Source: Alphaproteobacteria bacterium (GTDB lineage Bacteria; Pseudomonadota; Alphaproteobacteria; UBA828). From it: DNA of 43,960 nt. The translations under genes were made by a program, and so were the position numbers. The notes under the pieces are model-generated. The model was given only the letters and a program-made list of their open reading frames with translations, was not told where the DNA came from and made no database searches. Positions within the stretch are counted from its first letter, which is position 1. The number at the start of each line of letters is the position of its first letter. The stretch covers positions 1-43,960 of the forward strand of contig JAJDVB010000183.1 of NCBI GenBank assembly GCA_022826345.1, read 5' to 3'. Positions 1-7,586 of the stretch are shown in pieces.

Positions 1-756
1 ATCGAGAACGGCGAGGCCGACGCCATGATCCGGGTCGGCTGGTATCGCTCGGTCAACAACATCCAGCACGCATTCGCGATGAACTGCTTCGCGAACGAGC
101 TGGCGGAGGCTGCCGGCCGCGACCCGGTCGAGTTCCTGCTGGAGCTGATCGGCGATGCGGACGTCATGGATCTCACAAAGGACGGCGTCCCGGAGCACTG
201 GAACTACGGCGACTCGATCGAGGACTGGCCGATCATGCCGAAGCGGCTCTCCAACGTGCTTCGCGTGGTGGCCGAGAAGTCGGGCTACGGCAAGGCGATG
301 CCGCCAGGTCACGGCCTGGGTATCGCGTGCCACCGCAGCTTCCACAGCTACGTGGGGTGTGCGGTGCATGTTGTCGTCCGGGACGACGGCTCACTTCACA
401 TCCCGCAGGTGGACATGGCGATCGACTGCGGCCGCTACGTCAATCCCGAAGGGGTGAAGAAGCAGATGGAGGGTGCTGCCATCTACGGCCATTCGGTCGC
501 GATGCACGGGCAAATCACCACCACCCAGGGGGCGGTCGACCAGAGCAACTTCCACGACTACACCCTCACCCGCATGGACGATGCGCCTCTCGATGTGCGC
601 ACGCACATCGTCGAGGACTTCACGCATCTGCGCCCGTGCGGGGTGGGCGAGCCCGGTGTGCCGCCGTACACGCCGGCGCTGGTCAACGCGATTTACAACG
701 CCACCGGCAAGCGCATCCGCAGGCTGCCGATCGGCGATCAACTCATGTCTGCGTAA
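1..756 (+). CDS. Molybdenum hydroxylase large subunit, C-terminal part (partial at window start)
   Basis: This is the C-terminal part of a molybdopterin-binding subunit of the xanthine dehydrogenase / aldehyde oxidase family. The frame is open from base 1, so the start lies upstream of the window. The family oxidises aldehydes or N-heterocycles by hydroxylation at a Mo cofactor. The visible part has the family's late landmarks: a segment reading RSVNNIQHAFAMNCF, then GRDPVEFLLEL, a DCGRYVNPEGVKKQ stretch, and near the end GVGEPGVPPYTPALVNAI, whose glutamate aligns with the active-site Glu of the family. The C-terminal style resembles isoquinoline 1-oxidoreductase beta-type subunits, but the substrate cannot be told. 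A strong hairpin terminator follows the stop. The partner iron-sulfur subunit would be expected upstream, outside the window. Confidence 0.9.
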   Translation: MENGEADAMIRVGWYRSVNNIQHAFAMNCFANELAEAAGRDPVEFLLELIGDADVMDLTKDGVPEHWNYGDSIEDWPIMPKRLSNVLRVVAEKSGYGKAMPPGHGLGIACHRSFHSYVGCAVHVVVRDDGSLHIPQVDMAIDCGRYVNPEGVKKQMEGAAIYGHSVAMHGQITTTQGAVDQSNFHDYTLTRMDDAPLDVRTHIVEDFTHLRPCGVGEPGVPPYTPALVNAIYNATGKRIRRLPIGDQLMSA

Positions 757-770
757 CGTCGCGGATGACG

Positions 771-808
771 GGGCGGCGGGGGATGCGAGACCCCCCGCCG
801 CCCTTTTT
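771..808 (+). terminator. Rho-independent terminator after the Mo hydroxylase gene
   Basis: A GC-only stem of 12 bp (GGGCGGCGGGGG at 771-782 against the C-rich arm at 791-803) encloses an 8-nt loop. Five T residues follow immediately. It lies 15 nt after the stop codon. This is a textbook intrinsic terminator shape. Confidence 0.9.
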
Positions 809-1130
809 CTTGCTATGCCGGATGAGGTGGCCCGGCTCGACCAACGAATCGAGCCCGGACCATGGTGCGGTGCACGGCGCCTGCCGTCCGCGCCAGACTC
901 GCGCCATGCGAAACGAAGGTGAAGGGCGCCGCAGTGGCGGCGAGACAGCGCTTCCCGGTCGAGGGGCTGCAGCCCGCGTCGGCCGCTGCTCATCCCGCGG
1001 AATCTCGCTTATCCCACCGAATCCCACTTGATCCCACTTATCCCACTTAATCCCGGCGAATCCTGCATGGAAATAACTTCGCCCCAGGTGGGACGCCGAT
1101 CAGGATCGCGACGATGGCGGGAAGTGTGGC
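809..1130. other. Intergenic stretch with no convincing gene
   Basis: This gap separates the Mo hydroxylase terminator from the 3' end of the convergent amidotransferase gene. Short open frames exist on both strands but none shows a ribosome binding site plus a recognisable protein. The only structured content is the short degenerate tandem repeat at 1008-1054, listed separately. Confidence 0.6.
1008..1054. repeat. Degenerate tandem repeat of an ATCCCACTT-like unit
   Basis: About four to five copies of a 9-10 bp unit (CTTATCCCAC, GAATCCCACTT, GATCCCACTT, ATCCCACTTA, ATCCCGGCGA) run head to tail in the intergenic gap. Unit length drifts by a base between copies. No function can be assigned. 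Confidence 0.6.
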
Positions 1131-1841
1131 CTAAAAGCGCTCGAGCCAGAGATCGAGAAAGCCGTCCAGCCAGCGGTGCACCGCCGGGTCGTAGCGGACG
1201 GAGTCGGCGCGCTGCCGATCGGCGGACGGAACCTCCGGCCGCGAAAAGTATTTCTGGGCCTTCGGATTGTTGAGCCAGCGCTCATGCGTCACCGGCGTCA
1301 TCTCCGGGTGAAACTGGACCCCGAACGCCCGCTCGCCGTGGCTGAACGCCTGATTCTCGAAAATGACGCCCCGCGCCAGCAGCTCCGCCCCCGGCGGCAG
1401 GTCGAAGCCTTCGCGGTGCCAGTGATAGACGTGGATGGGCGACGGGAACAGCGGACAATCCTCGTTGGCGGGATTGAGCGGCTGATAGCCGACCTCGCAC
1501 AGCCCCTCGGGATGGGGATAGACGCGCCCGCCGAGGGCGCGGGCCATGATCTGGGCGCCGAGACAGATGCCGAGAAGCGGCGCGTCCGCCGCGAGCTGCG
1601 CGGCAATCCATTCGGTCTCTTCGCGCAGGAACGCATGCTCGTCGACATCGCACGCGCTCATCGGGCCGCCGAAAACCGCGGCCCCGTCGAAGCCTTGCAG
1701 GCGGCCGCCGTTCATGGGCGGGAGCGCCGCACCGCCGGCAACGAAGCAGACCTCGGTCTCGCAGCCCCGCGCGTGCAGCGCCTCGCGCACCTTGCCGGGA
1801 TTGGCACGCTCCGAATGGGTCACCAGGACGATTCGCGTCAC
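1131..1841 (-). CDS. Class I glutamine amidotransferase
   Basis: This 236-residue protein is a stand-alone class I glutamine amidotransferase of the GMP-synthase-like type. Such domains hydrolyse glutamine and pass ammonia to an acceptor, or hydrolyse gamma-glutamyl compounds. The nucleophile elbow LLGICLGAQIMARALGG carries Cys93. The C-terminal VQFHPEM supplies the His178 and Glu180 of the catalytic triad. The start is GTG at 1839-1841, with a GGGAG-like sequence about a dozen bases upstream. It is transcribed alone, divergently from the downstream dioxygenase. No synthetase partner is fused or adjacent, so the acceptor is unknown. Stand-alone members in proteobacteria are often annotated only as type 1 glutamine amidotransferase or gamma-glutamyl-gamma-aminobutyrate-type hydrolases. 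Confidence 0.9.
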   Translation of the reverse strand: MTRIVLVTHSERANPGKVREALHARGCETEVCFVAGGAALPPMNGGRLQGFDGAAVFGGPMSACDVDEHAFLREETEWIAAQLAADAPLLGICLGAQIMARALGGRVYPHPEGLCEVGYQPLNPANEDCPLFPSPIHVYHWHREGFDLPPGAELLARGVIFENQAFSHGERAFGVQFHPEMTPVTHERWLNNPKAQKYFSRPEVPSADRQRADSVRYDPAVHRWLDGFLDLWLERF

Positions 1842-1984
1842 GGTACTCGTGTTCTCCCTTCCCTTACGGGTTGTGCGGTTGCCCGTCCGATGCGGCTGTT
1901 TGCCTCATTGCGGCGCGGCCGGCAAGAGCACGGGCGCGGTCCGGTGTGGCCCCGCGCCTGCCGCCGTGAGACCATGACCGCGCC

Positions 1985-2986
1985 ATGAGCGAGAGCGCCG
2001 TCCCGGTCGTCGACATCGCGCCCTTCCTGAGCGGTGACGGCGCCGAAAAGGCCGCCGTGGCGAAGGCCGTCGACGAGGCCTGCCGCCGCATCGGCTTCCT
2101 GATCGTCGCCGGCCACGGCGTCCCGCCCCCAGTCGTGGACGACTGCCTGGCGGCGACCTGGGCGTTCTTCGACCTGGACGACGCCGAGAAGCGCCGCTGG
2201 ATATCGGCGAAGGGCGATTTTCGCCGGGGCTACCTGCCAGTCGGCGGCAACGCGCTGGCCTACACCCTCGACCGTGAGTCGCCGCCCGACCTGATCGAGG
2301 CCTTCACCTTCGGGCGCTTCGATCTGCCGGAGGCCCCCTACTACACCGCCCACCGCGAGACCTGGTTCGAGCCCAATATCTGGCCCATCCGGCCGCCCGG
2401 CTTCCGGCAGAGCCTCTGCACCTACTACCGCGCGATGGAGCGCCTGGCGGACACTCTCATGCGCGTCTTCGCGCTGGCGCTCGACATGCCCGAGGCATTC
2501 TTCGCCGACAAGATCGACCGCCACATCACCGCCATGCGCCTCAACCACTATGCGGAAGCCGAGGGCCCTCCCCTGCCCGGCCAGCTGCGCGCGGGCGCGC
2601 ATTCCGATTATGGCAGCCTCACGATCCTGCTGGCGACGGAAGCGGCGGGCGGCCTGCAGGTGCGCGGCAGCGACGGGACGTGGAGCGATGTCGCGCCCGT
2701 GCCCAACACCTTCATCGTCAACCTCGGCGACCTCATGGCGCAGTGGACCAACGACCGCTGGGTCTCGACGCTGCACCGCGTCGTCAACCCGCCGGCGGAC
2801 CGGCGCGCGGGCAGCCGACGCGCTTCCATCGCCTTCTTCCACCAGCCGAACTACGACGCCCGGATTGAATGCCTGCCGACCTGCCGGAGCCCGGAGGAGC
2901 CGCCCCGCTACGCGCCGACGACCTCGGGCGCGCACCTGCTGGCGAAGACCGCGAAGGAGACCGGAACGGCGGCTGGTGCGTCGTGA
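1985..2986 (+). CDS. Isopenicillin N synthase-like 2-oxoglutarate/Fe(II) dioxygenase
   Basis: This 333-residue protein belongs to the isopenicillin N synthase / 2-oxoglutarate-dependent oxygenase family. The N-terminal DIOX_N-type segment (about residues 7-110) begins with PVVDIAPF. The catalytic double-stranded beta helix follows. The iron ligands are visible as H206 and D208 (in AHSDYGSLTILL) and H264 (in STLHRVVNP). R279-A-S281 is the RxS motif that binds the co-substrate carboxylate. The family hydroxylates or oxidises small molecules in the cytoplasm. The substrate cannot be read from sequence, and no biosynthetic cluster surrounds it. The ATG at 1985 has only a weak Shine-Dalgarno, but the homologous N-terminus begins right there. 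Confidence 0.9.
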   Translation: MSESAVPVVDIAPFLSGDGAEKAAVAKAVDEACRRIGFLIVAGHGVPPPVVDDCLAATWAFFDLDDAEKRRWISAKGDFRRGYLPVGGNALAYTLDRESPPDLIEAFTFGRFDLPEAPYYTAHRETWFEPNIWPIRPPGFRQSLCTYYRAMERLADTLMRVFALALDMPEAFFADKIDRHITAMRLNHYAEAEGPPLPGQLRAGAHSDYGSLTILLATEAAGGLQVRGSDGTWSDVAPVPNTFIVNLGDLMAQWTNDRWVSTLHRVVNPPADRRAGSRRASIAFFHQPNYDARIECLPTCRSPEEPPRYAPTTSGAHLLAKTAKETGTAAGAS

Positions 2987-3016
2987 CACCCCGCATTGAA
3001 CGTGCCGGTCTCCGGG

Positions 3017-3334
3017 CTAGAGCAAGGAAGGGGCGAAGGCCAGGAACGCCGCCATCGTGAGCGCCAACAGGATCCACAGGACCCAGCCCATGACCGAGGC
3101 AGCCGCGCGCACGCCGTCGCGGGCCTCCGACGTGGGCGATTGCCCGGACTCGTTTGCCGCGCTGCCCGTCACAGCGGTTGCAGTGGGCGCCGCCGCCGAT
3201 CCGGCGGCAACCCCGTTACCGGTCTGATGCGCCGACATCGGCATGACGCGAACGGGCCGCACCACGACAACTGGCGCGGTGGGCCGCGCTTTCGAGACTT
3301 GTACAACCATGATTCGGAGTCCTCGTGTCCCCAT
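3017..3334 (-). CDS. Small hypothetical protein with one C-terminal membrane segment
   Basis: This is a 105-residue open frame of unknown function. The N-terminal 75 residues are rich in Ala, Ser, Thr, Pro and Val and look disordered. Residues about 82-102 (VMGWVLWILLALTMAAFLAF) form a clear hydrophobic membrane anchor at the very C-terminus, typical of a tail-anchored or small inner-membrane protein. The start at 3334 is supported by GGAGG nine bases upstream on the minus strand. An in-frame ATG at codon 9 is an alternative start. It converges on the dioxygenase gene. The 8-bp inverted repeat 3317-3324/3362-3369 brackets its start and could affect translation. I do not recognise a family, and it could be spurious. 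Confidence 0.5.
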   Translation of the reverse strand: MGTRGLRIMVVQVSKARPTAPVVVVRPVRVMPMSAHQTGNGVAAGSAAAPTATAVTGSAANESGQSPTSEARDGVRAAASVMGWVLWILLALTMAAFLAFAPSLL

Positions 3335-3369
3335 CCGAATAACCCTCCAAGGGGGTGTCCTGAGGACTC
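3317..3369 (-). promoter_or_regulatory. Inverted repeat bracketing the start of the 105-residue gene
   Basis: GAGTCCTC at 3317-3324 is perfectly complementary to GAGGACTC at 3362-3369. On the minus-strand transcript the arms are in the 5' leader and in codons 4-6. The loop would hold the GGAGG and the start codon. A short GC stem (3341-3355) lies inside the loop. It is a possible translation-control structure; no experimental class is recognised. Confidence 0.3.
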
Positions 3370-3526
3370 ACGTAGTCGGCATGGCCCTAATGCCAAATAC
3401 AAAGGAGAGACCCTCTTCATAGGAAAAACGAATAGACGGTCCCTAGACGGTTCGCGGGCTGAGCGCCGCGACTGGAAAAGTCCGGTCCGCGACACCAGAT
3501 CGGTGCGTATGGGCGGCATCGCGACA

Positions 3527-3543
3527 GGCGGGCTAAACCCGCC
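3527..3543 (+). promoter_or_regulatory. Hairpin immediately before the aspartic protease start codon
   Basis: GGCGGG (3527-3532) and CCCGCC (3538-3543) form a perfect 6-bp stem with the loop CTAAA. It abuts the ATG at 3544, in the place where a ribosome binding site would normally be. No Shine-Dalgarno is visible. Either translation starts further in, or the start is structurally controlled. Confidence 0.35.
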
Positions 3544-4167
3544 ATGAGCGCCGAACGCGGCCCCTGGAGCCGCCTGCGCCGGGAGGCCGGCTGGCATCGG
3601 CTTGGGTCGTCACCGCAGCCCCCACCACCGCCGCGAAAGCCCGCGTCCGGCGCGCTCCTCCGCCGGCTTCGCCACGCCGCCATCTGGCTCGCGCTCGCCG
3701 GCATTCTGGCGATCGGCTACAGCTATCGCTTCGAGCTCACGGACCTGGTGAACCGGCTGGGCGGGGAGATCGTCCCTTATGCGGCGGTGACCACCGAGGA
3801 GGGCGCCGTGCGCGTCCGCGCCCACCGCGACGGCCACTTCTACATCGATTCCCGCGTCAACGGCGCCGAGGTCAGGTTCTTGATCGATACCGGTGCGAGC
3901 GTTGTGGCGCTCAGCCCCGACGATGCCGAGCGCATCGGCTTCGACCGCTCACAACTGAACTTCTCGCAACGCCTGCACACCGCCGGCGGCATCGTGCGCG
4001 CCGCGCCGGTCGTCATCCGCTCGCTTGAGCTCGGCGACATCCGCCTGAGCAACGTGCGGGCCGTGGTCAACGGCGAGCGCCTGCCGCACTCGCTGCTCGG
4101 GATCAGCGCGCTCGAGCGCCTGGGCGGCTACGAGGTCCGCGACGGCACGCTCACGCTGAGGCCTTAA
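3544..4167 (+). CDS. Retropepsin-like membrane-anchored aspartic protease (TIGR02281 type)
   Basis: This 207-residue protein has a basic, proline-rich cytoplasmic N-terminus and one membrane segment at about residues 45-60. A periplasmic clan AA aspartic protease domain follows. The active-site motif is FLIDTGASVVALS with Asp115 in D-T-G. The C-terminal LLGISALERLGGYEV is the second conserved block of this bacterial retropepsin family. One DTG motif per chain implies that the enzyme works as a dimer. Members are widespread in alphaproteobacteria; their substrates are poorly known. The ATG at 3544 lacks a Shine-Dalgarno and is preceded by a hairpin, so a later start before the membrane segment is possible. 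No partner gene is adjacent. Confidence 0.88.
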   Translation: MSAERGPWSRLRREAGWHRLGSSPQPPPPPRKPASGALLRRLRHAAIWLALAGILAIGYSYRFELTDLVNRLGGEIVPYAAVTTEEGAVRVRAHRDGHFYIDSRVNGAEVRFLIDTGASVVALSPDDAERIGFDRSQLNFSQRLHTAGGIVRAAPVVIRSLELGDIRLSNVRAVVNGERLPHSLLGISALERLGGYEVRDGTLTLRP

Positions 4168-4219
4168 TCGGGGCGAATTTGACGTTTCCAAGCCACACAC
4201 ATAGGGACATGTCACTGAC

Positions 4220-5464
4220 ATGAGCGAGCCAACACCACTATTCTTTGCAAGTGATCTAGCGGACCGACTTCGCCTCCGGCAAGATACAATCTGCCTCGCC
4301 GTGGACGACGTACCGGAAGAGCAATTCTTGATTTCTAGCGATCAAGAGATCGTCGATCACATCGTATCGAAATTTTCTATACAGCCACTCGCACTCCAGG
4401 AAGATGCCATCACCATGGATCAGTCAGAGACACGAGTTGATGTCTCCGGCAACCCAATGAGATTTATTCCCCCGGATCGTGACGGACCTTTTCTTGTTTC
4501 AGGCACGCGCGTTGACTTAAATATTCCTTTCATCGGTGAAGATTGGCTCCTTCATTGCCGAACGAGCGCGGGGTCCACCTCCTTTCCTCGTGCGCGAGTG
4601 AACGGAGGCGCACTTCGCATCTCTATCTCTCTTCCTCATGATGCCGAACGGAAGCAGTTTAAGGAATACTACGAACGCGAACTCAACCTGATCAAGCGAT
4701 ACGTTGAGTGGTCGCACAGTCAGGTTGTCGCTTATAATGAGACCCTGTCGCAGTTGGCAATACAGGCGATCGCGAGTCGTCGCGAGCGGCTCAAAAAACA
4801 CGCAGATATAGCTGGTCTGTTGGATATTCCTCTTACCGCCAGGAAAGGTGCACCGTCAATCACGCCTATGAAAGTTGAAATCCGCCAGCCTCCCCCATTA
4901 CCCGTTTCGCCCAAAACTGGACTCAAGCCCGAGCCTGGTATTACTGATGACACGTATGAACACATACTGCAGTTCATACGGCATCAGGGGCGAACATTCG
5001 AGACAGCGCCTGGAACTTTTTCCATGCACAACGAGGAGGGCTTGCGGGATATCGTTTTGGCACAACTGAATGGTCATTTTGAAGGTGCTGCGTCCGGGGA
5101 AGTATTCCGCAGGCGCGGCAAGACTGATATTCGTATAGAGCAGGATAGCAGAGCTGCGTTCGTTGGTGAGTGCAAAGTATGGACCGGGCCCAGTAGCCTG
5201 ACGGAAGCACTAGACCAACTCTTGGGTTATCTTACATGGCGAGATAGTAAGGCATCGCTGGTAATCTTCAATTCGAAGAACAAGAACTTTTCCAAGATTC
5301 GTGAGGTTACACCAAAGACACTGCAAACACATCCGTTGTTCCTTCGTAATCTGCAATGCGGAGAAGCAGGGGAATGGCGCATTCAGATGCGCAGTAAAGA
5401 GGATGAGGGACGAAGAGTCACTGTTCACATTTTCGCCTTCGACATTCACCAAAGCGAGAACTAA
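4220..5464 (+). CDS. Hypothetical protein with C-terminal PD-(D/E)xK nuclease-like domain
   Basis: This 414-residue protein has no overall match that I recognise. The N-terminal 200 residues are mixed alpha/beta, ending in a charged helical stretch (about 140-200). A proline-rich linker (222-240) leads to a C-terminal domain. That domain contains E273, then KTDI (D303), GECK (E317, K319) and LDQLLGYL (Q333), followed by a beta strand ASLVIF. This spacing fits the PD-(D/E)xK restriction-endonuclease-like fold. The gene is markedly AT-richer than everything around it and uses different codons, which suggests recent horizontal acquisition. It stands alone between an aspartic protease and a convergent dipeptidase. 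A single-gene defence or DNA-cleavage role is an inference; a Mrr-like or transposon-associated nuclease is an alternative. Confidence 0.75.
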   Translation: MSEPTPLFFASDLADRLRLRQDTICLAVDDVPEEQFLISSDQEIVDHIVSKFSIQPLALQEDAITMDQSETRVDVSGNPMRFIPPDRDGPFLVSGTRVDLNIPFIGEDWLLHCRTSAGSTSFPRARVNGGALRISISLPHDAERKQFKEYYERELNLIKRYVEWSHSQVVAYNETLSQLAIQAIASRRERLKKHADIAGLLDIPLTARKGAPSITPMKVEIRQPPPLPVSPKTGLKPEPGITDDTYEHILQFIRHQGRTFETAPGTFSMHNEEGLRDIVLAQLNGHFEGAASGEVFRRRGKTDIRIEQDSRAAFVGECKVWTGPSSLTEALDQLLGYLTWRDSKASLVIFNSKNKNFSKIREVTPKTLQTHPLFLRNLQCGEAGEWRIQMRSKEDEGRRVTVHIFAFDIHQSEN

Positions 5465-5520
5465 AGGAGTCTAAGTGACGGAGATGGTGTACGGCTACGC
5501 TCTCGCTCACTTCCGCTGCC

Positions 5521-6495
5521 CTACTCCCCCCAGACCTCAGCGAGGAAGCGCAGCCAGTTCTCGCCCATCACCTTGCGGATGCGGCCCTCGGTCCAGCCGG
5601 CGCGCTCCATGGCAGCCGTAAGGTTGGGGAGCTGCCCGATGGTCTCCACGCCCCTCGGGTTGGACAGCGGGGTGAACTTGATGAGCGAGCGGGCGTCGCC
5701 CTTGTCGTTGGTGATCCAGTCGAAGAAGTCCTGGCCGTAGCCCTGGGTGAAATCGGTGCCGAAGGCGACCGAGTCCTCGCCGGCGACCGCGATCACGTGC
5801 TCGATCGCCTCCACATAGTCGTCCACCGTCGAGTTCTCGCCGCCCTTGAGAAACGCCGGGAACATGGTGACCCCAATCATGCCGCCCTGCTCGGCGATGA
5901 AGCGAAGCTCCCCGTCGCCCTTGTTGCGCGGGTGCGGCTTGAGCGCGGACGGCAGGCAGTGGGTGTAGGCGACCGGCTTGGCGGATTCGCGGATCGTCTC
6001 CTCGGAGGTGCGAGAGCCAACGTGGCTGAGGTCGATCAGCACCCCTACCCGGTTCATCTCGGCCACCAGCTCGCGGCCCCAGTCGCTGAGCCCCGAGTCG
6101 CGGCTCTCGTAGCAGCCGGAGCCCGCGAAGTTCTGGGTGTTGTAGGTGAGCTGGGCGATGCCAACGCCCACGTCCTTGAAGAGCTGGACCGCGCCCAGCT
6201 TGTCCTCGAAGGCGGAGGTGTTCTGGAAGCCGAGGATGATTGCCGTGCGCCCGTCTTCCTTGGCCTGGCGAATGTCGGCGGTGGTGCGGGCCTTGACGAT
6301 CAGGTCGTCGTGCTCGCGGAACCAGCCGTTCCAGCGGGCGACGTTGGCCATAGTCTCGGCGAACCCCTCCCACACGCAGCAGGTGCAGTTGGCAGCGGTG
6401 AGCCCGCCCTTGCGCATGTCGCGGAACACGTCCTCCGACCAGTTGGAGACGATGAGCCCGTCAATGACGATCAGATCCTCGTGCAGCGTACTCAA
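5521..6495 (-). CDS. Membrane dipeptidase family protein (peptidase M19) with altered metal site
   Basis: The 324-residue protein belongs to peptidase family M19 (renal-type dipeptidase). I place the start at TTG 6493-6495. It is preceded by GGGAGGG with a spacing of about 7 nt, and the homologous region begins within a few residues. The longer open frame to 6657 would overlap the divergent VOC gene and encodes unrelated sequence. The conserved LIDLSHVG, YTHCLPSALKPHPRNKGD and FGTDFTQGYG blocks are present and carry the later His and Asp positions. The first zinc motif, normally D-G-H-x-D, reads VIDGLIVSN and lacks both metal ligands. The usual dinuclear dipeptidase chemistry may therefore be changed. 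The gene is divergent from the VOC gene. Confidence 0.85.
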   Translation of the reverse strand: MSTLHEDLIVIDGLIVSNWSEDVFRDMRKGGLTAANCTCCVWEGFAETMANVARWNGWFREHDDLIVKARTTADIRQAKEDGRTAIILGFQNTSAFEDKLGAVQLFKDVGVGIAQLTYNTQNFAGSGCYESRDSGLSDWGRELVAEMNRVGVLIDLSHVGSRTSEETIRESAKPVAYTHCLPSALKPHPRNKGDGELRFIAEQGGMIGVTMFPAFLKGGENSTVDDYVEAIEHVIAVAGEDSVAFGTDFTQGYGQDFFDWITNDKGDARSLIKFTPLSNPRGVETIGQLPNLTAAMERAGWTEGRIRKVMGENWLRFLAEVWGE

Positions 6496-6616
6496 ATCAT
6501 GTCCCTCCCTCGATGCGCCGCGCCTGGCGGGCGCGTTTCCGCCCGATAGCCCGTTGTCTCCCCCGGCTGAGGGGCTAAGATACGTCCACACCATGCGCGC
6601 GCGAAGGAGAGATGCC

Positions 6617-7078
6617 ATGCCCTTGCTCGACCTGCACCACGTGGCCATCAAGTCCAAGAATCTCGAAGAGACGGTGGAGTTCTACCGTGACGTGCTCGGC
6701 ATGGAGCAGGTCGAACGCCCGGAATTCCCGTTCCCCGGCGCCTGGCTCCAGATGGGCGAGACCATGTTCCATATCTATGGGGGCGACCCCGCCAAGACCC
6801 ACAGCGGGAACTACAAGTACAGCCAGCGGGTTTCGCCGATAGACCATATCGCGCTCCGGGCCACGGGCTTCGACGAGATGAAGAAGAAGCTGAGGAAGCA
6901 CAAGTGCGAGTGGCGCCAGATGAATATCCCGGACTTCAGGCTCTGGCAGCTCTTCGTGCTCGACCCGAGCGGTGTGGTCATCGAGCTGAACTTCGAGGTG
7001 GACAGCGAGCCCAAGGGCAGCAAGGGGCCAAGCGGGCAGAAGAAGTACGAATTCGGCATGTTCCGCGCCGCCGCCTGA
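6617..7078 (+). CDS. VOC (glyoxalase/bleomycin-resistance/dioxygenase) superfamily protein
   Basis: This 153-residue, single-domain vicinal oxygen chelate protein starts LDLHHVAIKSKNLEETVEFY, the first beta-alpha module of the fold with its metal-binding His. A second module starts IDHIALRATGFDEMKKKL. VIELNFEV near the C-terminus supplies the usual final Glu ligand. VOC proteins bind a divalent metal and act on small molecules (isomerisation, ring cleavage, or resistance by sequestration); the substrate here is unknown. The ATG at 6617 is chosen because AAGGAGA lies 5-6 nt upstream. The frame also reads far upstream, but only as the shadow of the dipeptidase gene. A GC-rich hairpin follows the stop. 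Confidence 0.88.
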   Translation: MPLLDLHHVAIKSKNLEETVEFYRDVLGMEQVERPEFPFPGAWLQMGETMFHIYGGDPAKTHSGNYKYSQRVSPIDHIALRATGFDEMKKKLRKHKCEWRQMNIPDFRLWQLFVLDPSGVVIELNFEVDSEPKGSKGPSGQKKYEFGMFRAAA

Positions 7079-7092
7079 GGCGGTCGCGCGAC

Positions 7093-7119
7093 GCGGGGCG
7101 GCACGGCCGTCCGCCCCGC
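7093..7119. terminator. GC-rich hairpin between convergent VOC and GFA genes
   Basis: GCGGGGCGG (7093-7101) pairs perfectly with CCGCCCCGC (7111-7119) around the loop CACGGCCGT. It sits between two convergent stop codons. There is no clear T-tract, so it may be a bidirectional transcription barrier rather than a classic intrinsic terminator. Confidence 0.5.
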
Positions 7120-7154
7120 AACAATCCAATCGGTAGGGAGCGGCGCGGGCCGGC

Positions 7155-7586
7155 TTAGCTCCGCGGAACCCGCGGTACGCCGCGCGGCAGGGTGTCGTGG
7201 CGGGGCAGGTCGTCCGCGACCGGCAGCCACGGCATGCTCTCGCGGACGAAGACGTGCCGCTCCGGCGCCAGCGTCTCCGGCTCGTCGAGCGTGCCCGCCA
7301 TGATGTGGACCTCGCCGGGGTAGACCGCCGCCTCGTAGGTGAGCGGAGTGCCGCAAGCGCTACAGAACTTCCGCACCACGTCCGGCGAGCTTTCGTACGA
7401 GCCGGGCGTGCCGGCGACGAAGGCGAACCCGGTGTAACGCACGCCGACGAAGGTCGAGACCGGCGCGCCGGAAGACCGCCGGCACTCCTCGCAGTGGCAA
7501 TGGGAGACCCAGAGCGGCCCGCCCTCGGCCCGGTAGCGCACCGCGCCGCAGCGGCAGCCGCCCTCGATGGTGGATGCGTCGCTCAT
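7155..7586 (-). CDS. GFA family (glutathione-dependent formaldehyde-activating-like) protein
   Basis: This 143-residue protein has the cysteine pattern of the GFA / CENP-V fold: GGCRCGAVRY, SHCHCEECRR and CSACGTPLTYE. It binds structural and catalytic zinc. The founding member condenses formaldehyde with glutathione, but most family members have no proven reaction. The start at 7586 overlaps the last codon of xthA (ATGA arrangement), so the two are translationally coupled. The longer open frame that continues upstream is inside xthA and is not used. The Gfa-like protein therefore seems to be the last gene of an erpA-xthA-GFA unit. Confidence 0.88.
   Translation of the reverse strand: MSDASTIEGGCRCGAVRYRAEGGPLWVSHCHCEECRRSSGAPVSTFVGVRYTGFAFVAGTPGSYESSPDVVRKFCSACGTPLTYEAAVYPGEVHIMAGTLDEPETLAPERHVFVRESMPWLPVADDLPRHDTLPRGVPRVPRS

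Noticed and set aside
3240..3370. Small RNA gene or tRNA in the gap before the aspartic protease
   Set aside because: No cloverleaf, no T-loop GTTC-type sequence and no terminator; only a simple inverted repeat is present.
6496..6657. N-terminal extension of the M19 dipeptidase to the ATG at 6657
   Set aside because: Non-conserved sequence that overlaps the VOC start; the TTG at 6493-6495 has a strong ribosome binding site.
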